From positions 1,462,001 through 1,526,000 of the forward strand of contig JALDRJ010000002.1 of the NCBI GenBank assembly GCA_031315865.1: 64,000 bases of DNA. Reading direction: 5' to 3'. Below the pieces are notes generated by a model. It was not told where the DNA came from, searched no databases, and worked only from the letters and a program-made list of their open reading frames with translations. Source of the stretch: Nitrospirales bacterium (GTDB lineage: Bacteria > Nitrospirota > Nitrospiria > Nitrospirales > UBA8639). Shown here in pieces: positions 34,658 through 43,515 of this stretch (within the stretch, counting starts at the first letter, position 1; every line of letters starts with the position of its first letter). The position numbers were made by a program, and so were the translations under genes.

Positions 34658-35551
34658 TTACTTTTCTTTATGAGGAATTACGAGATCACCCATTTTATAG
34701 GGCTTTTCGAGGTAGTTGGGGGCATCGCGTTCATGTGGGGATCTAATAAAAAATTTTTCATTAATAGTTACTCCCTCAGCTTTTAATTGAATTTTACCTT
34801 CGGAATACCATGGATCAGAATCCCCAAATGTGAATTTTTTCAATTGAACAACTTCGATCGTAAATTCAACAAATTCATCTTTGTTGAGGAGGGGGCACTC
34901 AAGATGCAAAAAGAGGTCGCTATTGTCGTGAGCAAACCATTGATTCCATAGAATCTCCTTGTCATAAGTGCAGTTTGCACTCTCCGACTCTTTTCGTTTG
35001 ATCCTTAGTATTAATACAGTACCCGGTCTCCGTAAATATTCAAAACCAGTAACCAGCCTCTTGGATGTTTTTAAAAAGGAGACCCTACCATTTAAGTTTT
35101 TTATAGGTTTGAACTTTTCGTTTCTTATCAAAATTTTCACTGGGTCATTAACGGCATACATTATGTCTTTGTCGCCCTTATACCCTCCTAAAACTTTTGG
35201 CGGAATCCCTTTGCTAAAAAAAAGACGTGTATTTAATGTAGCAACTCTATACCATTCCGGACACTTCTCTGGTTTGTATATTAAATCTGAATTAGTGAGC
35301 GTCGGAAACGTACTACATGCCGACAGCTTATCCCAACGATTTGTGGGCCTCTCACCACGCACCTCATATTGAAGTTCAGGTTCTACAATATTCATAGGAG
35401 CATTGTACTCTCTTTTTGATTTTGAACCCAACGGATCCAGGTCCTCCATATAGTGGTCTACAAAAAATCCCACAACTGAAGTAGCAATAGCACCTGCTAG
35501 TAATATGACCATACGGCTCGCGCCAGGCGTTTTTTCTTCAGGTTCATTCAT
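34658..35551 (-). CDS. Membrane-anchored hypothetical protein
   Basis: The 297-residue protein has one N-terminal membrane helix (MVILLAGAIATSVVGFFVDH). A long polar domain follows with four spread cysteines (SACSTF, PEKCPEW, SANCTYD, LECPLL) and β-rich character (LILRIKRKESE, VEFTIEVVQLKKF). No family is recognised. It sits in the block of minus-strand genes between the membrane pair and two zinc-ribbon genes, and may be part of that set. Confidence 0.55.
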   Translation of the reverse strand: MNEPEEKTPGASRMVILLAGAIATSVVGFFVDHYMEDLDPLGSKSKREYNAPMNIVEPELQYEVRGERPTNRWDKLSACSTFPTLTNSDLIYKPEKCPEWYRVATLNTRLFFSKGIPPKVLGGYKGDKDIMYAVNDPVKILIRNEKFKPIKNLNGRVSFLKTSKRLVTGFEYLRRPGTVLILRIKRKESESANCTYDKEILWNQWFAHDNSDLFLHLECPLLNKDEFVEFTIEVVQLKKFTFGDSDPWYSEGKIQLKAEGVTINEKFFIRSPHERDAPNYLEKPYKMGDLVIPHKEK

Positions 35552-35659
35552 TACGATTTATGTTTTTTGTGAAAAATTCATGATTTACTATCAAGAAATC
35601 TATTCTTTCACATCAGAATGAATACACTATGTTATTCATAGAAATTTTTCCCGAGGGTA

Positions 35660-37105
35660 TTAGAGGCCCCTAATGACGCCTTTTCCCCATGTCCCATCAC
35701 CAGAGATAAGATGATGGGGGACTGGATCGCGAAAACTCCACGCTTTTTCGAATAAAGCTTTTTCTAATTCGCGATCAATTTTCTTCAGTTGATCGCGCAT
35801 ATTCGGAAGATTTATTTTTTGAACTGATCGGTGGGGAAATTGTGGTATGGGATTATTGGAGTCTCCAGTGCACTGCATTCGATAAAGTAAATTCAGTACC
35901 GTTGTCACGTATCGATGGGCAAGCAACAACATGCCATATACTGGCTCAAGGCCTTTTCGCACCAATGGAACATCGTTAGGGCAGAGCACCTCCAATTGTT
36001 GATTGAGGTTTTCCGAGCGACCCTCAAAGAAGCTTATACTTTCACCAATATCTTGATCTTTCCATTCTAAAAAACCTTTCAATTGGTTTTTCGCCCTTTT
36101 TGTTAACGGTTCATAATTAAGTGGAAAAGGGACTCCCATCTGATTGGAGACCTCTTTAAGTTTATCCGCCACCGTCTTATCTGTTAGGGCACCAATACGT
36201 TCTTGGAAAATTATTTGGACTTCAAACTCTGACCCTTTGTTCTTGTATTGAGCTTCATCTTTGTCTAACCGTCTCTCTAAATTCGCAAATAACCTCTGGA
36301 GTTTAGGCTTCATAGCCTTGGGGTAGAAATCACTTTCAAGTCGAATTTGCTCATCGTGCAAAAATGTCTTCCTGACTGATGTCAGCAATCGAAGGACATA
36401 AAACTCTTGGCGCATGGTCTGCAACAGTCTCTCCTCAAAACTCTTCATCTCAAATGTTGCAGCAAATGCGTCACTATTCCAAATAACTCTGTCGAAGTTT
36501 GCAGCAGTGTACGGCCATTCATTTTCAATTTTCCCAATTAGTCCCTGTTTAGCCTTCCACAGAATACCTATGCTTTTACCCTTTCTTACTTGTTTTAGGT
36601 TGCCTTCCGCGGCTTTAAGGCGATCATGCGGAAGCAGATCTCGCAATGTTCCATTTATATTTTTAACGACTCCAGAAGAGACACCAAGCTGAAAAGCAAT
36701 TAGGCGATCCTCAATTTCCTCCGCAAACTCTTGATTCCTTTCTTCCCGAATGGCACTTAGAAAATCTCGAAACGGCTGAATGGAATGATCCTTAATTACG
36801 CGAGCCAGCACCTTTTCAAAGTCCAATTTAATTCGGATGGCCTGGCTTCGTCGATAGGTTGTATCAAATTTCGTCTTAGGTCTTTTCAGGTTTTGGAGAC
36901 TCCGTTCCTTAGGTTTTGTATTGACTTTGATTGAAAGCAACATTCCACATTGGTTGCAGAATTTTTCATGGCCTGTGAGTGGATGTTGACATTGGGGACA
37001 ATGAATCACCTTATGAGATTTAACGGGTTGTCCGCATTGTTCACAAAATCTACTTGTCTTACGAAGTTTCGTCTGACAATGTTGACAGTGAAGGATGGCG
37101 GACAT
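35660..37105 (-). CDS. Double zinc-ribbon protein with long helical region
   Basis: The 481-residue protein starts with two zinc ribbons: CQHC … CEQC (about 7-24) and CPQC … CNQC (about 36-53). The remaining ~400 residues are charged and probably helical (DFEKVLARVIKDHSIQPFRD, RLDKDEAQYKNKGSEFEVQI). I do not recognise that part. The downstream-facing tail ends with FRDPVPHHLISGDGTWGKGV. It lies 54 bp after the 260-residue zinc-ribbon gene on the same strand, and the two ribbons are alike. Confidence 0.65.
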   Translation of the reverse strand: MSAILHCQHCQTKLRKTSRFCEQCGQPVKSHKVIHCPQCQHPLTGHEKFCNQCGMLLSIKVNTKPKERSLQNLKRPKTKFDTTYRRSQAIRIKLDFEKVLARVIKDHSIQPFRDFLSAIREERNQEFAEEIEDRLIAFQLGVSSGVVKNINGTLRDLLPHDRLKAAEGNLKQVRKGKSIGILWKAKQGLIGKIENEWPYTAANFDRVIWNSDAFAATFEMKSFEERLLQTMRQEFYVLRLLTSVRKTFLHDEQIRLESDFYPKAMKPKLQRLFANLERRLDKDEAQYKNKGSEFEVQIIFQERIGALTDKTVADKLKEVSNQMGVPFPLNYEPLTKRAKNQLKGFLEWKDQDIGESISFFEGRSENLNQQLEVLCPNDVPLVRKGLEPVYGMLLLAHRYVTTVLNLLYRMQCTGDSNNPIPQFPHRSVQKINLPNMRDQLKKIDRELEKALFEKAWSFRDPVPHHLISGDGTWGKGVIRGL

Positions 37106-37159
37106 TAGTAATTTCTCCTTGAAGCACTCACCTTTTTACTCGATCGAATTATCTGACCT

Positions 37160-37942
37160 TTATTCTGGATCAAAATACGCGCAATCTTTATGCACATTGG
37201 GATAGGGAAGTGCAACGTACTCATCTGCAGTACTATGATAGCGGCAATGGGCATGCCAACGTGGCCTTGTTCGACTCTTCCCTTTATTGTGATAAATTCT
37301 CGATAGTTCAACAGCCCACTCGGCATCGAGACTTTCCAACATTTTGGTGTGTATCTCATTGTTGGGCAAGCCATCAAGTATGCTGAAGGGATTTCCAGCC
37401 CGCACATGATTGTTACAGTATTGACAATCGACAACTTTCCCTTGTTTTAGGTGAAAATCGAGGCAGTCCTTGGCTCTATTCTTGACCTCACAAATTTCAA
37501 AAGTTTCTTCTTGGCTTTTCGCCGCACAGAAATCTGACATGACTGGACGAAATCCCCAAGCTTTCTGATTAATTTTAATCAAAGCTACTTTTTGTTTGGC
37601 CTCTGCGATTTGTTGCTTTTTCTCGTCATTGCTAATGTTGAGTAATTCTTTCTGAACGTGAGTACCACCACCACGAGGTAAGCGAGGACATACAGACGTG
37701 CTCGGTCGAAAATGTCGGCAGTCATAGCATTCAACCGGACCACTAACTGATGAGGATGAACCCTCCGCAAGCACTTCTGTCCCGCAATTTCCGCAAAACT
37801 TTTCATCTCCTTCAAATGGCGTCCTGCAATTTTTACAGTGTGTTGGGGACAGAGCATGATAGGCCTTGCCACATTCATGGCAGAACTTACTACCTTCAGG
37901 TAAGCGAGTTTGACAGTAAGTACAGACCATCAAGAAGATCAC
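37160..37942 (-). CDS. Double zinc-ribbon protein with CxxCRHF metal motif
   Basis: The 260-residue protein starts with two zinc ribbons (CTYC … CHEC and CKNC … CGNC). It then carries ECYDCRHFRPSTSVCP, a helical stretch (NDEKKQQIAEAKQKVALIKI), and further cysteines (DFCAAKSQEE, DCQYCNNH, HCRYHS, HKDCAYFDPE). The CxxCRHF…C…DCxxF layout is also seen in the small protein at 43080-43409. Metal binding, by zinc or an iron-sulfur cluster, is likely. Function unknown. Confidence 0.65.
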   Translation of the reverse strand: MIFLMVCTYCQTRLPEGSKFCHECGKAYHALSPTHCKNCRTPFEGDEKFCGNCGTEVLAEGSSSSVSGPVECYDCRHFRPSTSVCPRLPRGGGTHVQKELLNISNDEKKQQIAEAKQKVALIKINQKAWGFRPVMSDFCAAKSQEETFEICEVKNRAKDCLDFHLKQGKVVDCQYCNNHVRAGNPFSILDGLPNNEIHTKMLESLDAEWAVELSRIYHNKGKSRTRPRWHAHCRYHSTADEYVALPYPNVHKDCAYFDPE

Positions 37943-38525
37943 CAGGGAAAATTCATTGGAAACATGACAAATGTTTCTAGTGTTTTAACTACACATGTAC
38001 CAGCGCATAGAATGCATAAAGTGCCTTGAGCTGCCAATATACACCCTATTAAAATAATGGAGCGATGTTTCATCGGCAGCTTACTCAAAATGTACTATCT
38101 AGGCAAGAGAACTACACATATCCCTAAGATCCCAAAAATTTAGTGTTCTATAGTGCTCGATAGAAGCAAAGAAATCTGTGTAATGTAGTATCCGAAGAAA
38201 TGCCCAAGGTTTTTGCACTGCAATGCTTGGTGTGGAAGAGTCCCATTATTCCGGACCATTAACTTGGTGTCATAGTCAACCAAAGAACTCCACTCTTTCA
38301 GGGAGAATTAAAAACAAATGCTATAACTTTTTCCTATACAGCGCTCATCCAAATGACTTTCGGTTTGGTCATCACTCATTAGGTAAAATAAAAATTTTTG
38401 TGTATGTAATTGGGGTTCAAGATTTGTAAGAGAGACGCATGTGCCTACGTGGAAGACAAGAAGGTAAAGTAGATTGTTATTTCTATAGTGGCTATAGCTA
38501 ACAACGTAGAACTTTCCTCAGTCTA
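37943..38525. other. 583-bp AT-rich intergenic region
   Basis: Divergent promoters of the zinc-ribbon operon and the membrane protein at 38526 should lie here. I see no gene, repeat or motif worth naming. Confidence 0.4.
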
Positions 38526-39578
38526 ATGTCATTCAAGATATTTTTATTATCAATTGCATTTATTATTTCTGGTGGATCTCTTTTTGCGGATACATTCAGA
38601 AAAAATTGGCTATTAATGGGTATTGCCGTAGTTATCGCCACTCTAAGTACATATTATTTATTTGATGCTATATATGAAGATGTAATCGGAAAATCCAAAA
38701 AGAACGAATATAAAATAGCCGAAATTTCTGAGGAAATTTCGAGACTTTCCAACAAACCGAATAAGACAGGAAGTATAGAAAAATCTTCACTTTCCGACCA
38801 ACAAATTAAAAAGAAAAGTCTAGAAAAATCCTTTGAGAGGATCTGGGAAAACCCAAAAGAAAATTTGTTTGAAAAGTGGAATGAAGATTTAGCTAGTAAA
38901 GCCATGAAGGAATGGATGGCTGTAAGTGATTTCAACGATGCTAGATATGATATTGACGAGGATGGTACCTACGAGATCTTATCTCATGTAGATAGTTTTT
39001 GGCCCTTAGATTTACCATCAGGGAAGGTTGTCATAGGGATTGGTTTTATAATGGGACAGTCCTGCGAAGCTTGTATGGGGGAGGTAAACATTGTAAAGTT
39101 TACTAATAATAACAATGGGTATTGGGGCGTACGTACTCATAAGACTTTCTTGGCTGGTGATAGGGGGTATCCTCCAAAACAAATGCGTGTTTTGAAAATC
39201 GGTTCCGATAATTATGGAGTTTTTTTAGAGCATAAGTTTTTCCTTAGAGGAGGTTGGTATGAAACTGGGCGACTATTTGCAGAAATTAATGGGAATTACA
39301 AAGAAGTATTTAAATATTTCAAGGTGGCAGCTGGTCTCTTAACTGGTGAAAGATATCGATATTCTAAGATAAGTTTTGACCCGGAAAAAGGGAAGGATTA
39401 TTTTGATATCATAGTTAGAAGTAAGGATTTCTTTCTCAAAGAAGAGATAGAGGATAGAGAAATATTGGATTCTACCTATGCTCAAAAATTTTCTCAGCTT
39501 GATGAAAGTGAAATAGAAAAGGAGGTTTATAAATTTAACGGCCGCGAATATATATCTACAACTGTAAGTCTCTCCTAG
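38526..39578 (+). CDS. Membrane-anchored hypothetical protein
   Basis: The 350-residue protein has two N-terminal membrane helices (KIFLLSIAFIISGGSLFA and NWLLMGIAVVIATLSTYYLF). A coiled-coil-like segment follows (AEISEEISRLSNKPNK), then a soluble domain with a short acidic loop (DARYDIDEDGTYEIL), which resembles an EF-hand-like or dockerin-like acidic loop. GQSCEACMGEV lies in the middle. No family is recognised. It is the only plus-strand gene of the block and has very AT-rich codon use. Confidence 0.55.
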   Translation: MSFKIFLLSIAFIISGGSLFADTFRKNWLLMGIAVVIATLSTYYLFDAIYEDVIGKSKKNEYKIAEISEEISRLSNKPNKTGSIEKSSLSDQQIKKKSLEKSFERIWENPKENLFEKWNEDLASKAMKEWMAVSDFNDARYDIDEDGTYEILSHVDSFWPLDLPSGKVVIGIGFIMGQSCEACMGEVNIVKFTNNNNGYWGVRTHKTFLAGDRGYPPKQMRVLKIGSDNYGVFLEHKFFLRGGWYETGRLFAEINGNYKEVFKYFKVAAGLLTGERYRYSKISFDPEKGKDYFDIIVRSKDFFLKEEIEDREILDSTYAQKFSQLDESEIEKEVYKFNGREYISTTVSLS

Positions 39579-39725
39579 CATAAGCATTTAATATGTGAAG
39601 TTTTCTGATGTAATGCCCCTTAAAGGTTGAAGGGTTGCGGTAGACCATCTTTTTCTACTTCTGCTTGGTCTACTTTTTCTGCAGAAGGGCAAGCAGTTAA
39701 CTCCATCTCTATGACAATCACAATC

Positions 39726-42700
39726 TTACGTCTTTTCCTCAAGTAATCTGTCCATTGCTTGCTCTAGATTTAACTCTAATTCCGTCATTCTTTCTTGAAA
39801 GGCCATGGCTTCTTTTGATCTGCGGATTCTCCCAATTTTTTCAGCATCTTTGACCAAGGAACGCTCACCTATAGCTTGCCTCGTGCGTTCACGTGTTGCT
39901 CCCTTCAGAAAGTTTGAAAATAGTTGCTTGATACCGGTATGCACCATTTGTATTTCAGAAACAACTTGTGCCTGGGTCAGAATTTTTTCTCTCATGGAAA
40001 GACGCTGGCCAAGATTGAGCCCTGGAGGCATTGACTTCTTCTTGGTATAGAGTTGATCCAATCTTAACTGTTCCCTGACCAATGCTTGGGCGATGTTTCG
40101 CGAGTGAGACAGGTCAAGCCCGAGATTACGATGTAATGCCTTATTCAGCCCCTTCCTATGAGACAATTCTGAGAGATGGCCTTTTGTGCCTAATTGAAGT
40201 TTAGAGCTACTTTTCAAGTCAGCTGTTTGAAGTCCCGTTTCATCTATAAATATCGACAAGTTCTTTTGATTATCTCGAACAAAGGACAACATAGCTGTTT
40301 CCAAAGGTGATTCACGCTTTTGCTTTAAAACATCTTGCACCCTGCGAAAGTATTCTCGCTCTTCCTTTGACAACTCACGGCCCGTATTGAGCATTTGTCG
40401 TCGATGAACATTCTTGCTCTCTTCAATATGAACATCCTTTACTTTGTAGCTAGATGCTTTAAGGCGTTTTCCAGCTTCCAAACCCTTAAAAAGGCTAAAT
40501 AGGTTGCCTTCTTGACCAAACTGCTGACGGTTTCTGGCTTCCTCGGTCGCTAAAGACCTTGTGTAGTCTACAGCTTGGTCAAAATTTGTTCTGCTCGAGG
40601 TTCTTATATCTTTGCCATAATCAAGAGGCTGATCTGAGTGGGCAAGTCGTTTGGCCCTCGGTTTGTCGGCTTCGTTTTTGGTTCTTTCAATTTCTAGATC
40701 ATCATGACCACGACCGGATTCAGTTTTATGGACTGCTGTCGGGCGTTCTACACGAATAGTCATGTCATTGCGGTAATGGGTTTCCTGATAATCGCTCAAT
40801 TGTGAAATAGGATCCCTTGTCAACGCTTCAAGAACTTTCCTTGACAATCCATGCTCACTTTCATCCAGCCGTTTACCCATTCTATCTCTCTGGGCAAGCC
40901 CCTGAGCAGAATGTTCTTCTACATGTCCTATTTCTCCACGGCCAGGAACTGTCATGGCCTTTAACAGTCCATTAACCATGGGACCGAAGTTCTGATATTG
41001 CGGTCTTTGAATAGCTTCAATAATTTCTTTGAGCTTTTGTGCAAACTCAAAACGTAACAGCAACCCACTCTCAATTTGTTGTTCTCGCTGATACTGACGA
41101 CTCAAATTCGTTAAGTCTCGCTCCTTTTTTGCTAGGTCCTTTAGGTGTTGCTCAAGTCGCTGTTGCTCCTGTGTGAGGGTCATGTGTTCCGCGATCATTT
41201 CTTTATCACGACGCTTTGTTTTGATTTGTTCTTGTCTTAGTTCTGATAGCTGTTGGTTAAGCGTGTGTTTCTGCTGTTGGGCTTGCTCCTGTTGTTGGGT
41301 CAGAACCTTTTTTTTGTCTGTGCAATCACGGATATGGTTTTGGAGTTGTCCCTTTTCGTGAGTGAGGACTTTCTGACGCCGGTTCAAGACCTTGGTCTGC
41401 TGCCACAATCTCTGTTTTTTTTGGGTAAGCTCTTTTTGACGCTGGGCAGATGCTTTAATATGCTGCTGAACTTGCCGTTTTTTCTGGGCGAGCACTTTCT
41501 GTTGTTGGGTAAGTACTTTGACCTGTCGTTGGACTTGGCGATGTTGTTGTTGAATACCTTTTTGTTGACGAATTAGCCTGGCTTTGAGTTCTTGAACTCT
41601 ATTTTGTTCCTTGTTAAGCGATTGTCGCTGTTTAGCGATTGATTCATGTTTTTTCGTGGCTCGTTGCTGTTCTTGAAGTGACACCTCTGGGTCTCGCGCA
41701 AAGGCCTTGATTTGGTTCTGAGCGCGACGGTGCTCTCTGGTGAGAGTTTTTTGCTGTTTGGAGAGGACATTTAGTTGACGTTGGACTCGATTCACCTCGG
41801 CAGTGACAGCTCTATACCTTTGAGCAATAGCTTTAACCTCGCCTTGAACTTGTCGCCTTTTTTGTTTGAGGACATCTTGCTGTTGAGTGAGTGATTTAGT
41901 CTGCTGCTGAGCACGTTGTCGTTCTATAGAGACAGACTGTTGGCATTGAGTCAACGTGTTAGTCTTCTGCCCATTCTGATGCTGCTCCTGTGTCAAACCC
42001 TTCTCTTCTTGCGCAAAAGTCTTAGTCTGTTGCAGTGCCTGTTTCAGTGCTCGCGACAATTCTTTTAGCTGGGGTTTCAGTTCCTTAATAAGACGTTCTA
42101 CCTGGTGTCGTTTCTGAGTCAGGGTCTCTTGGCGTTTGGTTAATGTGTGCGTCTGTTTCTCCATCTGACGCCGTTCACGGGTTAACTTGTCTTTGCGCTT
42201 TGCAAGTGTCTGCAATTGCTGCTGAGAGCGACTCTGATCATGAATTAGTGATCGCTGTCGGGCAGCCAGAACTTGAGCCTGGTTTGACTTCTGCTGAAAT
42301 TCCTGGGCTATCTGGTCTCGATTTCTCCGTGGTGTTTTGGACTGCTCCAGACGCTCCCGCCCTCCCTGAGTAAGAATTTTCGTTTGTTGAGTGACTGACG
42401 ACGTTCGTATGTCCCTGTGCTTCTGACCTTGCGCACTAACCCGATCGTGTTCTGATTGAGCTTGTAGGTGCTCACGAGATCGAGAGTTGTGCTGATCGGG
42501 TTGCTGGTCCTGGGTAAAGACTGACTGCACTTGGTCTTCCGGTAAATTGGTTTGCCCTCTTCCTTGTGCAATTTCGTCTCGACGAGCGCCCTGTGGTGCT
42601 GGTGATTGCTCTAAAGTATTATGTTGTTCCCTGGCTATGCGCTCATCAAGGTCTATTTTGGCTGTGACGTGTTGCTCATGTACGAGGCGTAGATTTTGTA

Positions 42701-42875
42701 TATTATCAGCGACTCTGGATAATCGATCGAAAAGATTCTTTTCTGTCTGCTGGATATCCTGGTGTAGTTGGGCAATGATGTTGGGACGCTTTATATTCTG
42801 CTGCCCTGAATCAGGATTTTTCTGTCGTTCTTTGGCAAGTTCCTGGTGACTTGCTCTTAGTTTTCGGTCCAGCAT
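39726..42875 (-). CDS. 1049-residue Gln-rich coiled-coil protein made of 21-residue repeats
   Basis: Residues ~200-600 are a chain of 21-residue units (three heptads), for example VQRQVKVLTQQQKVLAQKKRQ followed directly by VQQHIKASAQRQKELTQKKQ, then LWQQTKVLNRRQKVLTHEKG. This predicts a long continuous rod. Flanking parts are polar. The C-terminal ~450 residues (LSRKVLEALTRDPISQLSDY … RRSKEAMAFQERM) are helical and unfamiliar. No enzymatic motif is seen. The gene lies between the zinc-ribbon pair and the VirD4-like ATPase. A scaffold or DNA-bridging role would fit, but this is a guess. Confidence 0.7.
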   Translation of the reverse strand: MLDRKLRASHQELAKERQKNPDSGQQNIKRPNIIAQLHQDIQQTEKNLFDRLSRVADNIQNLRLVHEQHVTAKIDLDERIAREQHNTLEQSPAPQGARRDEIAQGRGQTNLPEDQVQSVFTQDQQPDQHNSRSREHLQAQSEHDRVSAQGQKHRDIRTSSVTQQTKILTQGGRERLEQSKTPRRNRDQIAQEFQQKSNQAQVLAARQRSLIHDQSRSQQQLQTLAKRKDKLTRERRQMEKQTHTLTKRQETLTQKRHQVERLIKELKPQLKELSRALKQALQQTKTFAQEEKGLTQEQHQNGQKTNTLTQCQQSVSIERQRAQQQTKSLTQQQDVLKQKRRQVQGEVKAIAQRYRAVTAEVNRVQRQLNVLSKQQKTLTREHRRAQNQIKAFARDPEVSLQEQQRATKKHESIAKQRQSLNKEQNRVQELKARLIRQQKGIQQQHRQVQRQVKVLTQQQKVLAQKKRQVQQHIKASAQRQKELTQKKQRLWQQTKVLNRRQKVLTHEKGQLQNHIRDCTDKKKVLTQQQEQAQQQKHTLNQQLSELRQEQIKTKRRDKEMIAEHMTLTQEQQRLEQHLKDLAKKERDLTNLSRQYQREQQIESGLLLRFEFAQKLKEIIEAIQRPQYQNFGPMVNGLLKAMTVPGRGEIGHVEEHSAQGLAQRDRMGKRLDESEHGLSRKVLEALTRDPISQLSDYQETHYRNDMTIRVERPTAVHKTESGRGHDDLEIERTKNEADKPRAKRLAHSDQPLDYGKDIRTSSRTNFDQAVDYTRSLATEEARNRQQFGQEGNLFSLFKGLEAGKRLKASSYKVKDVHIEESKNVHRRQMLNTGRELSKEEREYFRRVQDVLKQKRESPLETAMLSFVRDNQKNLSIFIDETGLQTADLKSSSKLQLGTKGHLSELSHRKGLNKALHRNLGLDLSHSRNIAQALVREQLRLDQLYTKKKSMPPGLNLGQRLSMREKILTQAQVVSEIQMVHTGIKQLFSNFLKGATRERTRQAIGERSLVKDAEKIGRIRRSKEAMAFQERMTELELNLEQAMDRLLEEKT

Positions 42876-43079
42876 TTTATGCCTTTGACTCGCAAGATCA
42901 TTAGTTATAAAGGCATGAGTGTTAAATTTGAATACTACATGTGGAGACGATGCCTACGATTAGAATGCAGATTGCATATCAGCGGAAACATGTTTGAGAC
43001 AATGACTATAACCTTCTACAGTTGTCAGACAAAACATCGTAATTAGGCAAGGACATTTTGAGAGCAAATCACCCGCGGT

Positions 43080-43409
43080 CTATTCCTCAAAGAGAGTACA
43101 ATCTCCATTGGCGTTGGCGCGTGCACATAAAATGTAGATACGCCTTTTTTCACCGGAAATAGGGTCTATGGCTCTCCTATTTTCCTTCGTCGTCCAACGT
43201 GCGCACCACGGATAGTTTATTGGTTCATAATCAAATTCTTCCTCACGATCGAACCGCTGTTGTTCCAACAAAGCCTTTTTATTTTGTTCCTCTTCCCATT
43301 TCACCACCTCTTCCAGTATTTCTGGGGTATGGTAGTCGTTATGACGAAAAGGCTTGACAGGCGTACGTTCTCGAAAGTGACGACAATTTCTACATATTGC
43401 AATATCCAT
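43080..43409 (-). CDS. Small CxxCRHF cysteine-rich protein
   Basis: The 109-residue protein starts MDIAICRNCRHFRERTPVKP and later has YPWCARW, YILCARANANGDCTLFEE. The order CxxCRHF, C, C, DCxxF parallels the second half of the 260-residue zinc-ribbon protein, so it is probably a stand-alone version of that metal-binding domain. It is 106 bp downstream of the VirD4-like ATPase gene. Confidence 0.6.
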   Translation of the reverse strand: MDIAICRNCRHFRERTPVKPFRHNDYHTPEILEEVVKWEEEQNKKALLEQQRFDREEEFDYEPINYPWCARWTTKENRRAIDPISGEKRRIYILCARANANGDCTLFEE

Positions 43410-43515
43410 TCGCTCTTTTTCTTTCTTATGATTCTTCTGAATTCGTGAGACCCGTTTCTCCTCAATTTATGGATGTGAACAGACAAGTGGTGCAATGCTT
43501 TGTTAGGAATGGCCA

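Noticed and set aside
41173-41576. Cys/Leu-rich plus-strand frames inside the coiled-coil gene
   Set aside because: They are antisense images of the Gln/Lys-rich repeats.
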